This document shows, one piece after another, positions 10,093 through 18,049 of a DNA stretch of 64,000 bases (the first letter of the stretch is position 1; each line of letters begins with the position of its first letter). Location: positions 62,001-126,000 of the forward strand of contig JAJDCQ010000216.1 of assembly GCA_029260755.1 (NCBI GenBank), in the 5' to 3' direction. Made by a program: the position numbers and the translations under genes. The notes beneath the pieces were generated by a model. That model worked only from the letters and a program-made list of their open reading frames with translations, was not told the DNA's origin and did not search any database. The DNA is from Planctomycetota bacterium. GTDB lineage: Bacteria; Planctomycetota; J058; JAJDCQ01.

Positions 10093-10098
10093 TATACT
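10093..10098 (+). promoter_or_regulatory. Candidate -10 element of the selenoprotein redoxin gene
   Basis: TATACT at 10093-10098 lies about 70 nt before the preferred ATG. No convincing -35 is seen 16-18 nt upstream. If real, transcription would start near 10105. This excludes the alternative in-frame ATG at 10087 and limits how far the divergent kinase gene can extend. Confidence 0.3.
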
Positions 10099-10167
10099 CT
10101 TCGCTTCGTCGCGAGCCCACGCATCCCGACTTCCCTCGCGACGCTCACGCTGCTCGGAGCCGCTGCG

Positions 10168-11631
10168 ATGAACCCGCGCCTTCCGCTCGCCGCCTCGTTG
10201 CTCGTCACGACCTCGCTCGCGCTCGCCATCGCCGCGGCGCCCTCCCGCGCCGGGGAGCCGCCGGCGATCGGGACGGCCGTGGGGCAGACTCACCCTGACC
10301 TCGTCCTCCCGCGGGCGAGCGGCGAGGGGTACCTCCGCCTCTCGGACTACCGCGGAAAGAAGGTCTTCCTCTTTCACTTCGCGTCGTGGTGAGCGGGCTG
10401 TCGCCGGATCCTGCCCGGGTGGCAGGAGCGCCTGAAGCCCGCGATCGAGGCGGGGAAGGTCGTCGCGATCGGTGTCGTCCAGGAGCAGCACCCCGACCGG
10501 GCGCGCCTCTACCGGCAGTGGCGGCAGCTGCCCTGGCCGATCGCGGTCGACGCGCTCAACACGCTCGACTTCCGGGTCGTGCCGATCCCGATGGGAATCG
10601 ACGAGGCGGGGGTGATCCGCGTCCGGGGGATGAAGCCCGGTCAGCTCGACGCCTTCCTCGCCCTCGAGCCGACGGCCGGCGTGCCCGACGGGCACGGGCG
10701 GTCGGCGTCGGCGGATGACCTGGCGGCGCGGGCGACCGAGAGCGCGAAGGCCGCGCCGACGACGCCGACGGCGTGGCGCGAGGCGGGCGACGCGGCGTTC
10801 CTCTTCGGCGCGGGCGAGGACGCCCTCGACCGGGCGGTCGATGCCTACGCGAAGGCGGCCGCCGGCGACCCCGAGGACGCTCGAGCCCGGTTCCGCCTCG
10901 GCGTCGCCCGGCGGCGGCGGGCCGAGTCCTCGCGGCGGCAGCCCGGCGACGCCCAGGGCGCCCTCGCGGCGTGGGGCGAGGCGCTCGCCCTCGTGCCGAA
11001 CCAGTACATCTGGCGCCGGCGGATCCAGCAGTACGGCCCGCGCCTCGACAAGCCCTACGACTTCTACTTCTGGGTCGAGGAGGCGCGCGCCGCGATCCGC
11101 GCCCGCGGCGAGGAGCCACACCCGCTCGGGAGCGAGCCGCGCGGCTCCGAGATCGCCGCGCCGCGCCGGGCGGGGGACGAGGAGGCGGCGCGGATTCCCG
11201 ACCCGGATCCGAAGGGCGCGATCCTCCGCGACGAGGCCGGACGCGTGGCGGTCGAGCCGGCAGTCGCCCCCGCGTCCGTCCGACCGGGCGAGCGGGTCCG
11301 GGTCCGGCTGACCTTCCGGCTGGACGCGACGTCCCGACCCTGGTGGAACAACGAGGCCGACCCGCTGACCGCGTCGCTCGCCCTGCCCGAGGACGTCACC
11401 ATCGAGGAGGCGGCGCTCGTCCACCCGGGTTCCGCGGAGCCGGAGACGCGCGAGGTGCGCGTCCTCGAGGCCGAGCTCGCGATCGGAGCGGGCGTGGGCG
11501 AGGGCGAGCTCGAGATCCCCGGCTACGCCCTCTACAACGTGTGCGACGACGCCGGCGGCGTCTGCCGCTTCCTCCGGCTCGACTTCACCGTGACCGTCCG
11601 GGTCGATCGGGCCGCGCCGAAGCTCCGTTGA
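10168..11631 (+). CDS. Exported redoxin-domain selenoprotein (UxxC) with TPR-like and beta-rich C-terminal regions
   Basis: One reading frame runs from the ATG at 10168 (GGAG eight nt upstream) to 11631, interrupted only by TGA at 10390-10392. Reading TGA as selenocysteine gives 487 residues. A signal peptide (1-28, cleavage after SRA) is followed by an AhpC/TSA-thioredoxin domain (about 35-165). Its redox motif is FHFASW-U-AGC, with Sec at residue 75 replacing the first Cys of CxxC and Cys78 as partner. Then come a TPR-like helical stretch (about 180-290) and a beta-rich end resembling the DsbD N-terminal fold (about 355-485). The domain fold continues unbroken after the TGA and the second Cys is kept, which argues against a dead gene. 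A hairpin of bacterial SECIS type follows the codon. Predicted role: thiol/peroxide redox chemistry outside the cytoplasm. A conventional gene finder would split it in two. Confidence 0.82.
10390..10392 (+). other. In-frame UGA read as selenocysteine (Sec75)
   Basis: The codon occurs at the exact position of the nucleophilic Cys in a thioredoxin motif: Trp, then TGA, then Ala-Gly-Cys. Both flanking segments are in the same frame, use the same GC-rich codons, and together make one redoxin fold. A Cys-to-Sec swap at this site is the commonest kind of bacterial selenoprotein substitution. Confidence 0.8.
10410..10426 (+). promoter_or_regulatory. Candidate bacterial SECIS hairpin
   Basis: CCTGCC (10410-10415) pairs perfectly with GGCAGG (10421-10426) around the five-base loop CGGGT. 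The loop starts 23 nt after the UGA and has a G within its first two bases. Both features fit the known geometry of bacterial SECIS elements, which lie inside the coding sequence and bind SelB. The stem is short (six pairs), and pairing below it is poor. Confidence 0.6.
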
Positions 11632-11712
11632 CCGACGCCGCTCCCGGCCGGGGGCCCTTCCGCGTCGTCGGCCGGGCGGTTAGAACGAAGGGGAAGCGAG
11701 GAGGAGGCACCG

Positions 11713-12558
11713 TTGAGCGCATTCGATCGATTCACCGACGGCGCGCGCGCGACGATGAGCCGCGCCCGCGAGGAGTCGGCGTCACAAGGCGCCCTCTACC
11801 TCGGCACCGATCACCTCCTCATTGGCTTGCTCCGCGTGGAGGGGCGCGCGAGCGACGCGCTCGCGGGGGCAGGCGTCGAGCTCGACGCAGCCCGGGCCGC
11901 GATCGCGGAGTTCGTCGACGTCGAGCCGGCTCCGATCCTGCCCGAGCTCGATGCTCCGCGGCACCTTCCCTTCACGCCGAGGCTCAAGCGCGTCCTCGAG
12001 CTCGCCGTCGAGGAGGCCGCTTCGCTCGGGCACGGCTACCTCGGGGCCGAGCATCTCCTTGCCGGGCTCCTGCGTAATGACGAGGGCGTCGGATTTCAGG
12101 CGCTCGTCCACCTCGGCAAGGCGCCGGAGACGATCCGTCACCAGCTGCTTCTCTCCCTCGCCGAGGGGGTCGTGAGCGACGTGGTCTACGAGACGCGGCG
12201 AAGCCCCGTCGATGCCGTCCGCGCGTACCTCGACGCCTTCTTCGCCGGGCGTCCCGACCTCGAACGGGTCCGGCGGCTCCTCCACGATGACTTCACGTTC
12301 GTCGGGCCGCTCATGACGGCCGACTCCGCCGACGGCTTCATCGCGAAGGTGCGCGGGATGATGGCGGAGGGAGGCGGCGGCGAGATGCGGCACGAGCTCC
12401 GCCGACTCATCGCCGACGGCGAGAACGTCGCCGCCCTCTACGACTTCCTCGGGCCGGGGCCGGACGGCCGGATCGCGTTCGCCGAGTGGTTCCGCGTCGT
12501 CGACGGACGGATCGCGAGCATCGAGCTCCACTACGATCCGCGGCCGCTGCTGCCCTGA
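11713..12558 (+). CDS. Clp N-domain protein fused to a SnoaL-like domain
   Basis: This 281-residue protein starts at a TTG with a strong Shine-Dalgarno (AGGAGG, 7 nt upstream). Residues about 5-65 and 80-148 are the two helical repeats of the ClpA/ClpC N-terminal domain (GTDHLLIGLLR and GAEHLLAGLLR). Residues about 164-280 look like a SnoaL/NTF2-like cone fold (VDAVRAYLDAFFAGRPD, ending in IASIELHYDP). There is no AAA+ ATPase part, so it is not an unfoldase. It could be a ClpC-like adaptor or a ligand-binding protein. It lies 81 nt after the selenoprotein gene and may be co-transcribed with it. The combination of domains is unusual. Confidence 0.8.
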   Translation: MSAFDRFTDGARATMSRAREESASQGALYLGTDHLLIGLLRVEGRASDALAGAGVELDAARAAIAEFVDVEPAPILPELDAPRHLPFTPRLKRVLELAVEEAASLGHGYLGAEHLLAGLLRNDEGVGFQALVHLGKAPETIRHQLLLSLAEGVVSDVVYETRRSPVDAVRAYLDAFFAGRPDLERVRRLLHDDFTFVGPLMTADSADGFIAKVRGMMAEGGGGEMRHELRRLIADGENVAALYDFLGPGPDGRIAFAEWFRVVDGRIASIELHYDPRPLLP

Positions 12559-12573
12559 GCCTCCCGGCCGACT

Positions 12574-12736
12574 GGTGTGATTCCAGGGGTCAGGTCCAGG
12601 ATTCACACCTGATTCCAGGGGTCAGGTCCAGGATTCACACCAAAGGGGCCAGGTCACACCAGAGGGTCCGGGTCACCCGAGCTGCTGCGACAGCCTCGCT
12701 AGTGTGATTCCTGGACCTGACCCCTGGAATCACACC
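12574..12736. repeat. Inverted-repeat element, copy A (MITE/REP-like)
   Basis: This is a 163-bp element with near-perfect 35-nt terminal inverted repeats (12574-12608 and 12702-12736, one mismatch). They are built on the word GGGGTCAGGTCCAGGATTCA. Inside are a second copy of that word and CCAAAGGGGCCAGGTCACAC. A related copy sits at 48772-48900. There is no coding capacity, so it is probably mobilised or copied by an enzyme encoded elsewhere. It fills most of the 307-bp gap between two convergent genes; nothing else is seen in the remaining 129 bp. Confidence 0.75.
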
Positions 12737-12865
12737 AGAGGCTCGGTGCGACGGAGTTCTAGTCCGTCCTGCACCGGCTTCGATGTGAACTCGGGCCGGT
12801 CACGCCAGGATCGAGGTGTCGGGCGCGGTCGTCGATGACGGGTCGCCTCGCGGTCGTCGGCTCGC

Positions 12866-15800
12866 TCACTTTCCCTCCTTCGCCGCTCGCGATCGCCTCG
12901 AGAACTCTCTCGCGAGGGCGGCGTGGTGCTCGGCGTCTTCGGTGCTGCCTCCCTTGGCGTGGACCTGACTCACGCCTTCGTGGAGCGTTCCGATTCCGCT
13001 CAGTCTGAGGGTCTCTTCCTCGCGGGTCGACGTGGCGAGCGCTTCGGCGTCGGCGATCGCGGCCTCGTAGGCTTCGATCGCGGCGTCCCACCGTCCGTGC
13101 CTTCGCTCGTGGCGCGCTCGGGCCGCGTGGAGGAAGGCGCGCATGAACCAGTGGCGGTCGCGGTCGAGCTTGAGGGCGGCCTCGATCGCCTCGCGGTCGT
13201 GGAGCTCGATGCCGAGGTCGAGGAGCTCGTCGACGTCGGGCCCCTCGAAGGGGACGCCGGCCTCGGAGGCCTCCTCGGCGCAGCAGGGCGTCCACCACGA
13301 GGGTCTCGGGCCGTCGGCCTTCGGCCTCGGGTCGTCGTGGCGGAAGTCCTTCAGGGCCTTCGGGTCGTCGGTGGCCGACAGGGTGAGGTGATCGGCGACC
13401 GCCCAGATCGTTCTCAGGATCTTGTACCACGAGGTGTGCACGACCGGGGCGTAGCCGCCGCCCGAGGTCACCTCGCGCGACCAGTCGTAGCGGTCGAGCG
13501 CGATCCGGGCCGCCTCGCGGATGAGGCGCGCCGCGTGCGATGGATCGTAGCCCTCCCGGTTGCGCTCGCCCGAGACGAGGAGGCCGGCGGCGACCTGGGC
13601 GGCGACCGACCAGCGGTCCTCGCTGCGGCGGTCGAGCTCGGCGGCGCGCACGGCGTCGGGGAGGGCGGCGCTCACGCCCCAGACGTCGAGGAGGTCGGCG
13701 GCGTGGGCATGGGCCCAGCGACGCCCGGCGGCCGCCTCGATCGCCTTCGGGATCCAGGACCGGATCTCGTCGCGCTCCTCGGTCTTTCTCGCGTCGATCC
13801 TCCGGATCACGAGCTCGGTGAGGAGGAGCAGTCGCGCCGCGTTTCGCGTCTCGGGCGGACGATCCGCCTCGCCCCTCGCCAGGTCACGGAGGATCTCGAC
13901 CTTCGACTTGAGGCGGAACGAGGTCACCTGCGGTGAGGTCGTGAGGCCGTAGCGGTAGAGGATCGCGCCGGTCGTGATGGCCTGTCGGAGATCGTCTCGG
14001 TCGAGGCTGGGGAGCTCGCGCATGCCGTAGAGCTCGGGCGTGAGGGACTGGAGGGCGAGGACCTCCTCGGGCGGGATGACGCCGGCGTCGCCGGGGATGT
14101 GGATCAGGAGGGCGCCGAGCCTCTCGATCGCCTCGTCGGGGTCCCGCTCGCCGGACGCGTGCAGCTTCCGGAGTCGCTCGAGGCCTCGCCGGTGAAACGC
14201 CGCCGGCCAGGCGATCGGCGCTCCGTCGTGCTCGGCGAGGGCGACGCGACCCTCCGTCGCGTCGAGCTCGAGAGCGCGGAGGAGGTCGTCCTGCGCGGCG
14301 CCCCAGCCGTCGGCCGGATCCCGTCCGGGCGCATCGAAGAGGGCGCGAGCCCGCGCCTCGCCGCGGGCGCGGTGCAGGCCCGCCTGAACGCCGGGGCGGA
14401 CGCCGTCGAGGAGCGCCTCGAAGGCGGCCTCGTCCTCGGGCGGGCGCAGGGTCGACCCGCGCGCCGCCATCGCGGGTCCGATGTGCTTGGCGATCTTCGG
14501 CGACGCGGTCGCGACCGGCGCGGCGCCGTGGAGGACGCGATCGAGGGCGCGGAGCGGCCAGGCCGTCGGTCCGCCGGTCTCCTCGGGCGGCGTGGCGGCG
14601 AGCGCCCGGACGAGGAGGGCGGTCGTCGATTCGAGGAGCGCCTCGTCGATCTTCCCGTCGGGCCGGACGGCCGCCGGCAGCGCGTCGAGGACGTCGTCGA
14701 TCGCCGGAGACCCGGGCGCGACGTCGGCCTCGCGGGCGAGCCGGGCGAGGAGCGCGACGACCCGACGGCGGCGCCCCTCCGGCGTGTCGACCTCGGGGTC
14801 CGCCTCGAGAGCCGTCACGGCGGCCTCGTCCGGGATCCGTCCGTGGGCGACGTCGCTCTCGATCGTCTCGACCGACGGCCCCCCGCCCGGATCGAGGATC
14901 GCGTAGGCCGCCACGGCCGCCGCGATCACGAGCGCCGCGACGCCGACCGCGAGGCCGCGCCCGCCGCCTCGGCGCTCCAGCGCGGACGGGGTGTCGACCT
15001 CCGAGCCGCGGAGCCACGCCTCGAGCGCGTCGGCGAGGGCGTCGGCCGACTCCGGGCGATCGGCGGCCCGGCGCTGGAGCGTCCCGACGCAGATGGCCTC
15101 GAGCCTCTCGGGCAGGTCGGGGACGATGCTCCGGGGTCGCGGCGGCTCCGAGTCGAGGATCGCCAGCAGGAGGACGTGGATCGGCGCGTTCGGGTCGTGC
15201 GGTGGGCGACCGGTGAGGAGGGCGTAGAGGATCGCGCCGAGGGCGTAGACGTCGGTCGCCGGGCCGACCGGCGCGCCCGCCGACCCCTCGTCGACCTGCT
15301 CGGGAGCCATGTAGGCGGGCGTCCCGACGGAGATGCCCGTCTTGGTCAGCCGGGTGAGCGCCTGGTCGAAGGCGAGGCCGAAGTCGAGGACGCGCGGCCG
15401 CCCGTCGCGCGCGTCGAGGAGGATGTTGGCCGGCTTGAGGTCGCGGTGAAGGACGCCGTGGCGGTGGCTGTGCCCGATCGCGCGGGCGGCGCCGGCGACG
15501 ATCCGGGCCGCCTCGGTCGGCGCGAGCCGCGTCTCCCGCTCGAGGCGCGAGCCGAGGCTCTCGCCGGCGACGAGCTCCATCACGAGAAACGGCGTCCCGT
15601 CCTCGGTCGCGTCGAGTGAGTGGACGCGCACGATCCCCGGGTGCTCGAGGCGCGCGAGGAGGACCGCCTCGCGCCGGAACCGCTCGAGCGACTCGGCGTC
15701 GACGCCCGCGCCGAGGATGAGCTTGATCGCGTAGGGGGCGCCGGTCTGGACGTGGCGGACGCGAAGGACCTTCCCCATCCCGCCCCGGCCGAGCTCCTCC

Positions 15801-15916
15801 TCGACGAGGTAGGAGCCGATCCGGAGGAGCGGCTTCGGCGCCTCGGGGTCGCTGGCGTAGCGGCCGGGCGCGAACGTCGGGGGCAGGGCGGGCGACGGGC
15901 TCGGCGGCTGAGTCAT
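12866..15916 (-). CDS. Membrane Ser/Thr protein kinase with C-terminal vicinal-Cys helical region
   Basis: The protein has 1016 residues. The kinase domain is at about 35-300 (Gly loop GRGGMGKV, Lys65, HRDLKPAN 157-164, DFG 178-180, APE 204-206). A membrane helix lies at about 321-341, followed by about 670 residues of mostly helical extracytoplasmic sequence. Near the end are adjacent cysteines (878-879), a VDELLD helix and a TPR-like segment (RHERRHGRWDAA). The same CC-helix-RRH pattern occurs in the two tandem kinases at 33.4-38.8 kb, defining a shared, unnamed C-terminal region. There is no Shine-Dalgarno before the ATG. TACAGT six nt upstream suggests a leaderless transcript. Confidence 0.87.
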   Translation of the reverse strand: MTQPPSPSPALPPTFAPGRYASDPEAPKPLLRIGSYLVEEELGRGGMGKVLRVRHVQTGAPYAIKLILGAGVDAESLERFRREAVLLARLEHPGIVRVHSLDATEDGTPFLVMELVAGESLGSRLERETRLAPTEAARIVAGAARAIGHSHRHGVLHRDLKPANILLDARDGRPRVLDFGLAFDQALTRLTKTGISVGTPAYMAPEQVDEGSAGAPVGPATDVYALGAILYALLTGRPPHDPNAPIHVLLLAILDSEPPRPRSIVPDLPERLEAICVGTLQRRAADRPESADALADALEAWLRGSEVDTPSALERRGGGRGLAVGVAALVIAAAVAAYAILDPGGGPSVETIESDVAHGRIPDEAAVTALEADPEVDTPEGRRRRVVALLARLAREADVAPGSPAIDDVLDALPAAVRPDGKIDEALLESTTALLVRALAATPPEETGGPTAWPLRALDRVLHGAAPVATASPKIAKHIGPAMAARGSTLRPPEDEAAFEALLDGVRPGVQAGLHRARGEARARALFDAPGRDPADGWGAAQDDLLRALELDATEGRVALAEHDGAPIAWPAAFHRRGLERLRKLHASGERDPDEAIERLGALLIHIPGDAGVIPPEEVLALQSLTPELYGMRELPSLDRDDLRQAITTGAILYRYGLTTSPQVTSFRLKSKVEILRDLARGEADRPPETRNAARLLLLTELVIRRIDARKTEERDEIRSWIPKAIEAAAGRRWAHAHAADLLDVWGVSAALPDAVRAAELDRRSEDRWSVAAQVAAGLLVSGERNREGYDPSHAARLIREAARIALDRYDWSREVTSGGGYAPVVHTSWYKILRTIWAVADHLTLSATDDPKALKDFRHDDPRPKADGPRPSWWTPCCAEEASEAGVPFEGPDVDELLDLGIELHDREAIEAALKLDRDRHWFMRAFLHAARARHERRHGRWDAAIEAYEAAIADAEALATSTREEETLRLSGIGTLHEGVSQVHAKGGSTEDAEHHAALAREFSRRSRAAKEGK

Positions 15917-15922
15917 CGCACC

Positions 15923-15928
15923 ACTGTA
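15923..15928 (-). promoter_or_regulatory. Candidate -10 box, possible leaderless start of kinase gene
   Basis: On the minus strand TACAGT (15928-15923) ends six nt before the ATG at 15916, which would place the transcription start at or beside the A of the ATG. No Shine-Dalgarno is present. The -35 region is not recognisable, so this is tentative. Confidence 0.3.
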
Positions 15929-15965
15929 GCGTCGTGCCGAGCGCGAGCGCGAACGCGTGCGACGA

Positions 15966-16784
15966 TCAGGTCGTCAGCAGGCGCCAGTAGAAGACGAAGT
16001 GGCAGCCGCAGGCGCCGACGACGAGGGCGTGGAAGATCTCGTGGTAGCCGAACGTCTTCGGAAAGGGGTCGGGGCGGCGCGCGGCGTAGACGATCGCGCC
16101 CATCGAGAACATCGCGGCGCCGGCGAGCATCAGGCCGATGTCGACCCACTCGATCCGGGCGAAGCAGGTGCTCACCCACGGCAGGATGATGTAACCGAGC
16201 GCGAGGTAGAGGCTCGCCATGACGGCCCGCGGCGCGTCGGGCCAGAGGAAGCTGACCGCGAGGCCGAGGGATGCCGTCACCCAGACGAGGCTCAGGAGCG
16301 TCTCCCCCTCGGCCGGGTCGAGGACGACGAGGCAGATCGGGGCGTAGCTCGCGCTGATCAGCACGTAGATCGCCGAGAGGTCGGCCCGCGAGAGCCACCA
16401 CCGCGTCCTCGGCGACCAGTTCGGCACGTGGTAGAGGGCGGAGGTGGAGAGCAGGATCACGAGGCCGGCGCCGTAGACGGCCGCGCCGACCGCCCGCGCG
16501 CCGGGACCCGACGAGGCGAGCAGGAGCGCCGCCGCCGGGACGGCCGCGATCGCGGCCGCCAGGTGGAGCACGCCGCGGAGCTTCGGCTTGACCCGCTTCT
16601 CGGTCGCCGCGTCATCGGCCACCGTCGCGCCCGCGGGCACCGCGATGGCCGCGACCTCGCCGGCGGCGGGGACCACGTCGACCGGCTCGGGTGTCCACCC
16701 CGGGTTCACCGCGGCGCTCCTCCTGGTTCCCTGCTCGTGCCGCCAGCTCCCGGAGCGGGATGGCGGACCTTCAGTCACTATCAT
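15966..16784 (-). CDS. trhA: PAQR/hemolysin III family membrane protein
   Basis: The ATG at 16784 is chosen because GGAGA lies six nt upstream, giving 272 residues. Seven hydrophobic segments fill residues about 65-270, after a soluble N-terminal tail longer than usual for the family. Family landmarks are SALYHVPNWSP after the second helix, RADLSAIYVL, and GYHEIFHALVVG before the last helix. These carry the conserved Ser, His and Asp residues of the predicted metal site. Role by family: membrane homeostasis protein related to hemolysin III and adiponectin receptors, possibly a hydrolase. The gene lies 182 nt after rtcA in the same direction, so a separate promoter is possible, but none is clear. 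Confidence 0.88.
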   Translation of the reverse strand: MIVTEGPPSRSGSWRHEQGTRRSAAVNPGWTPEPVDVVPAAGEVAAIAVPAGATVADDAATEKRVKPKLRGVLHLAAAIAAVPAAALLLASSGPGARAVGAAVYGAGLVILLSTSALYHVPNWSPRTRWWLSRADLSAIYVLISASYAPICLVVLDPAEGETLLSLVWVTASLGLAVSFLWPDAPRAVMASLYLALGYIILPWVSTCFARIEWVDIGLMLAGAAMFSMGAIVYAARRPDPFPKTFGYHEIFHALVVGACGCHFVFYWRLLTT

Positions 16785-16966
16785 GGCGTCTCCGCCGGGA
16801 TCTTTCCCTATCGAGGCGCGGTAAAAACTCGTAAGCAGGCCCTCGGGCCGCCCGCGCCCCGCCCATCTCTCCTCTCGACTTCTCGCGGCGCGACCTTGGA
16901 TCACGACGCGCCGCGTCGAAGCGTCACGGCCCGTCGCCATGGTGGAGATCGTGTGCTCGTCGTCGG

Positions 16967-18049
16967 TTACGCTCCGTCGGAGACCTCGGACGCGGTCGAG
17001 TCCGACGTCGGCTCTTCGCGGCGCACGTCGATGTGGCACGTCCCGTCGGCGTCCTCGTCGAACTCGATCGAGACCTCGGGCAGAAACGTCCGGATCACCT
17101 CGGCGTTGGTCGTCGCGTGCTCGGTCGGCGTGAGGGTGCGGAACGCGCCGCCGCCGGCGAGGGCGAGCGGGAGGAGGAGCTGGTCGGCGGTGTGCTCGCC
17201 GACGGGGACGTCCGCGTTGAGGTAACGCTTCACCTCGCCGACGGTCCGCTTCGCGATCACCTCCGCGCGGATGCCCTTGGCGCCGAACCCGACGAACACC
17301 TCGGTGACTCGCTCGCTCTCCACCTCGATGATGAGCACGTTCCCCGGCCCGTTGGGGTGCTCGACCTCGACGACGGTGAGCGCATCCGCGCCGAGCTCGA
17401 GCTGCCGGCGCGCGACGCCGAGCTCGCGCTCGGCGATGTCGCGGGGCAGCTCGCTCACGATCGCCTTCGCGCGCACGCCGAGCAGCTCGCCCCGCTCGAT
17501 CAGGTGGAGCGGCGCGAGGCCTCGCCGGGGCTCGACGAGGGCGCGGACGCGCCCGCCGCCCTTGGGGTAGAAGCCGGGCCGGTCGAGGATCAGCTCGAGG
17601 TTCGTCCCCATCCGCTCGAGGAGCGGCCCGAGCGTCCTCGCCGTGTGCTCGAACGGCGGCGCGTGCGGGTTGTGGGTGCCGCCCTCGACCGTGATCGTGC
17701 TCGGCGCGTCGGCGACGGCGAGGGCGGGGAGGACCGTGTGGAGGACGAGCATGGCGCTGCCGGCGCTTCCCACCCGGAACGTATGGTCGCCGCCGACGAA
17801 GCCCGCCGGAGCGAAGGTCAGCGCCTGGCTGCCGAGCCGGTCGCCGGTGACCTCGGCGCGGCCGACCGCGGCGGCCGCCCCGACCGCCGCGAGGTGCTGG
17901 CGGAGCAGCCCCGGCTTGCTCCGCCCGGCCCGGATCCGCTCGATCGCGAGCGGAGTCCCGGTGATGACCGAGAGGGCGAGCGCCGTCCGGAGGATCTGAC
18001 CGCCGCCCTCGCCGCGCCCGCCGTCGATCTCGATCGCGGGGCGGCTCAC
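16967..18049 (-). CDS. rtcA: RNA 3'-terminal phosphate cyclase
   Basis: This 360-residue protein has the RtcA signature. It opens with EIDGGRGEGGGQILRTALAL, has AGRSKPGL and HNPHAPPFEH in the middle, and GEHTADQLLLPLAL near the end, where His286 is the expected AMP-accepting nucleophile. It converts RNA 3'-phosphate to 2',3'-cyclic phosphate using ATP, in RNA repair or end healing. The GTG start overlaps the stop of the upstream kinase gene by four bases (GTGA, 18046-18049), so translation is probably coupled. No rtcB or rtcR is visible in the window. The C-terminal tail (about 345-360) is acidic and Ser/Thr-rich, a conceivable phosphorylation target; that is speculation. Confidence 0.93.
   Translation of the reverse strand: MSRPAIEIDGGRGEGGGQILRTALALSVITGTPLAIERIRAGRSKPGLLRQHLAAVGAAAAVGRAEVTGDRLGSQALTFAPAGFVGGDHTFRVGSAGSAMLVLHTVLPALAVADAPSTITVEGGTHNPHAPPFEHTARTLGPLLERMGTNLELILDRPGFYPKGGGRVRALVEPRRGLAPLHLIERGELLGVRAKAIVSELPRDIAERELGVARRQLELGADALTVVEVEHPNGPGNVLIIEVESERVTEVFVGFGAKGIRAEVIAKRTVGEVKRYLNADVPVGEHTADQLLLPLALAGGGAFRTLTPTEHATTNAEVIRTFLPEVSIEFDEDADGTCHIDVRREEPTSDSTASEVSDGA

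Noticed and set aside
10387..10578. Interpretation of the TGA at 10390 as a pseudogene or frameshift
   Set aside because: The frame is unchanged on both sides, the codon falls on a redox Cys position, the partner Cys is present and a SECIS-like hairpin follows. A dead gene would not keep these.
12574..12736. CRISPR-like repeats
   Set aside because: Only two or three copies of the word are present, in inverted as well as direct order and without unique spacers of constant length.
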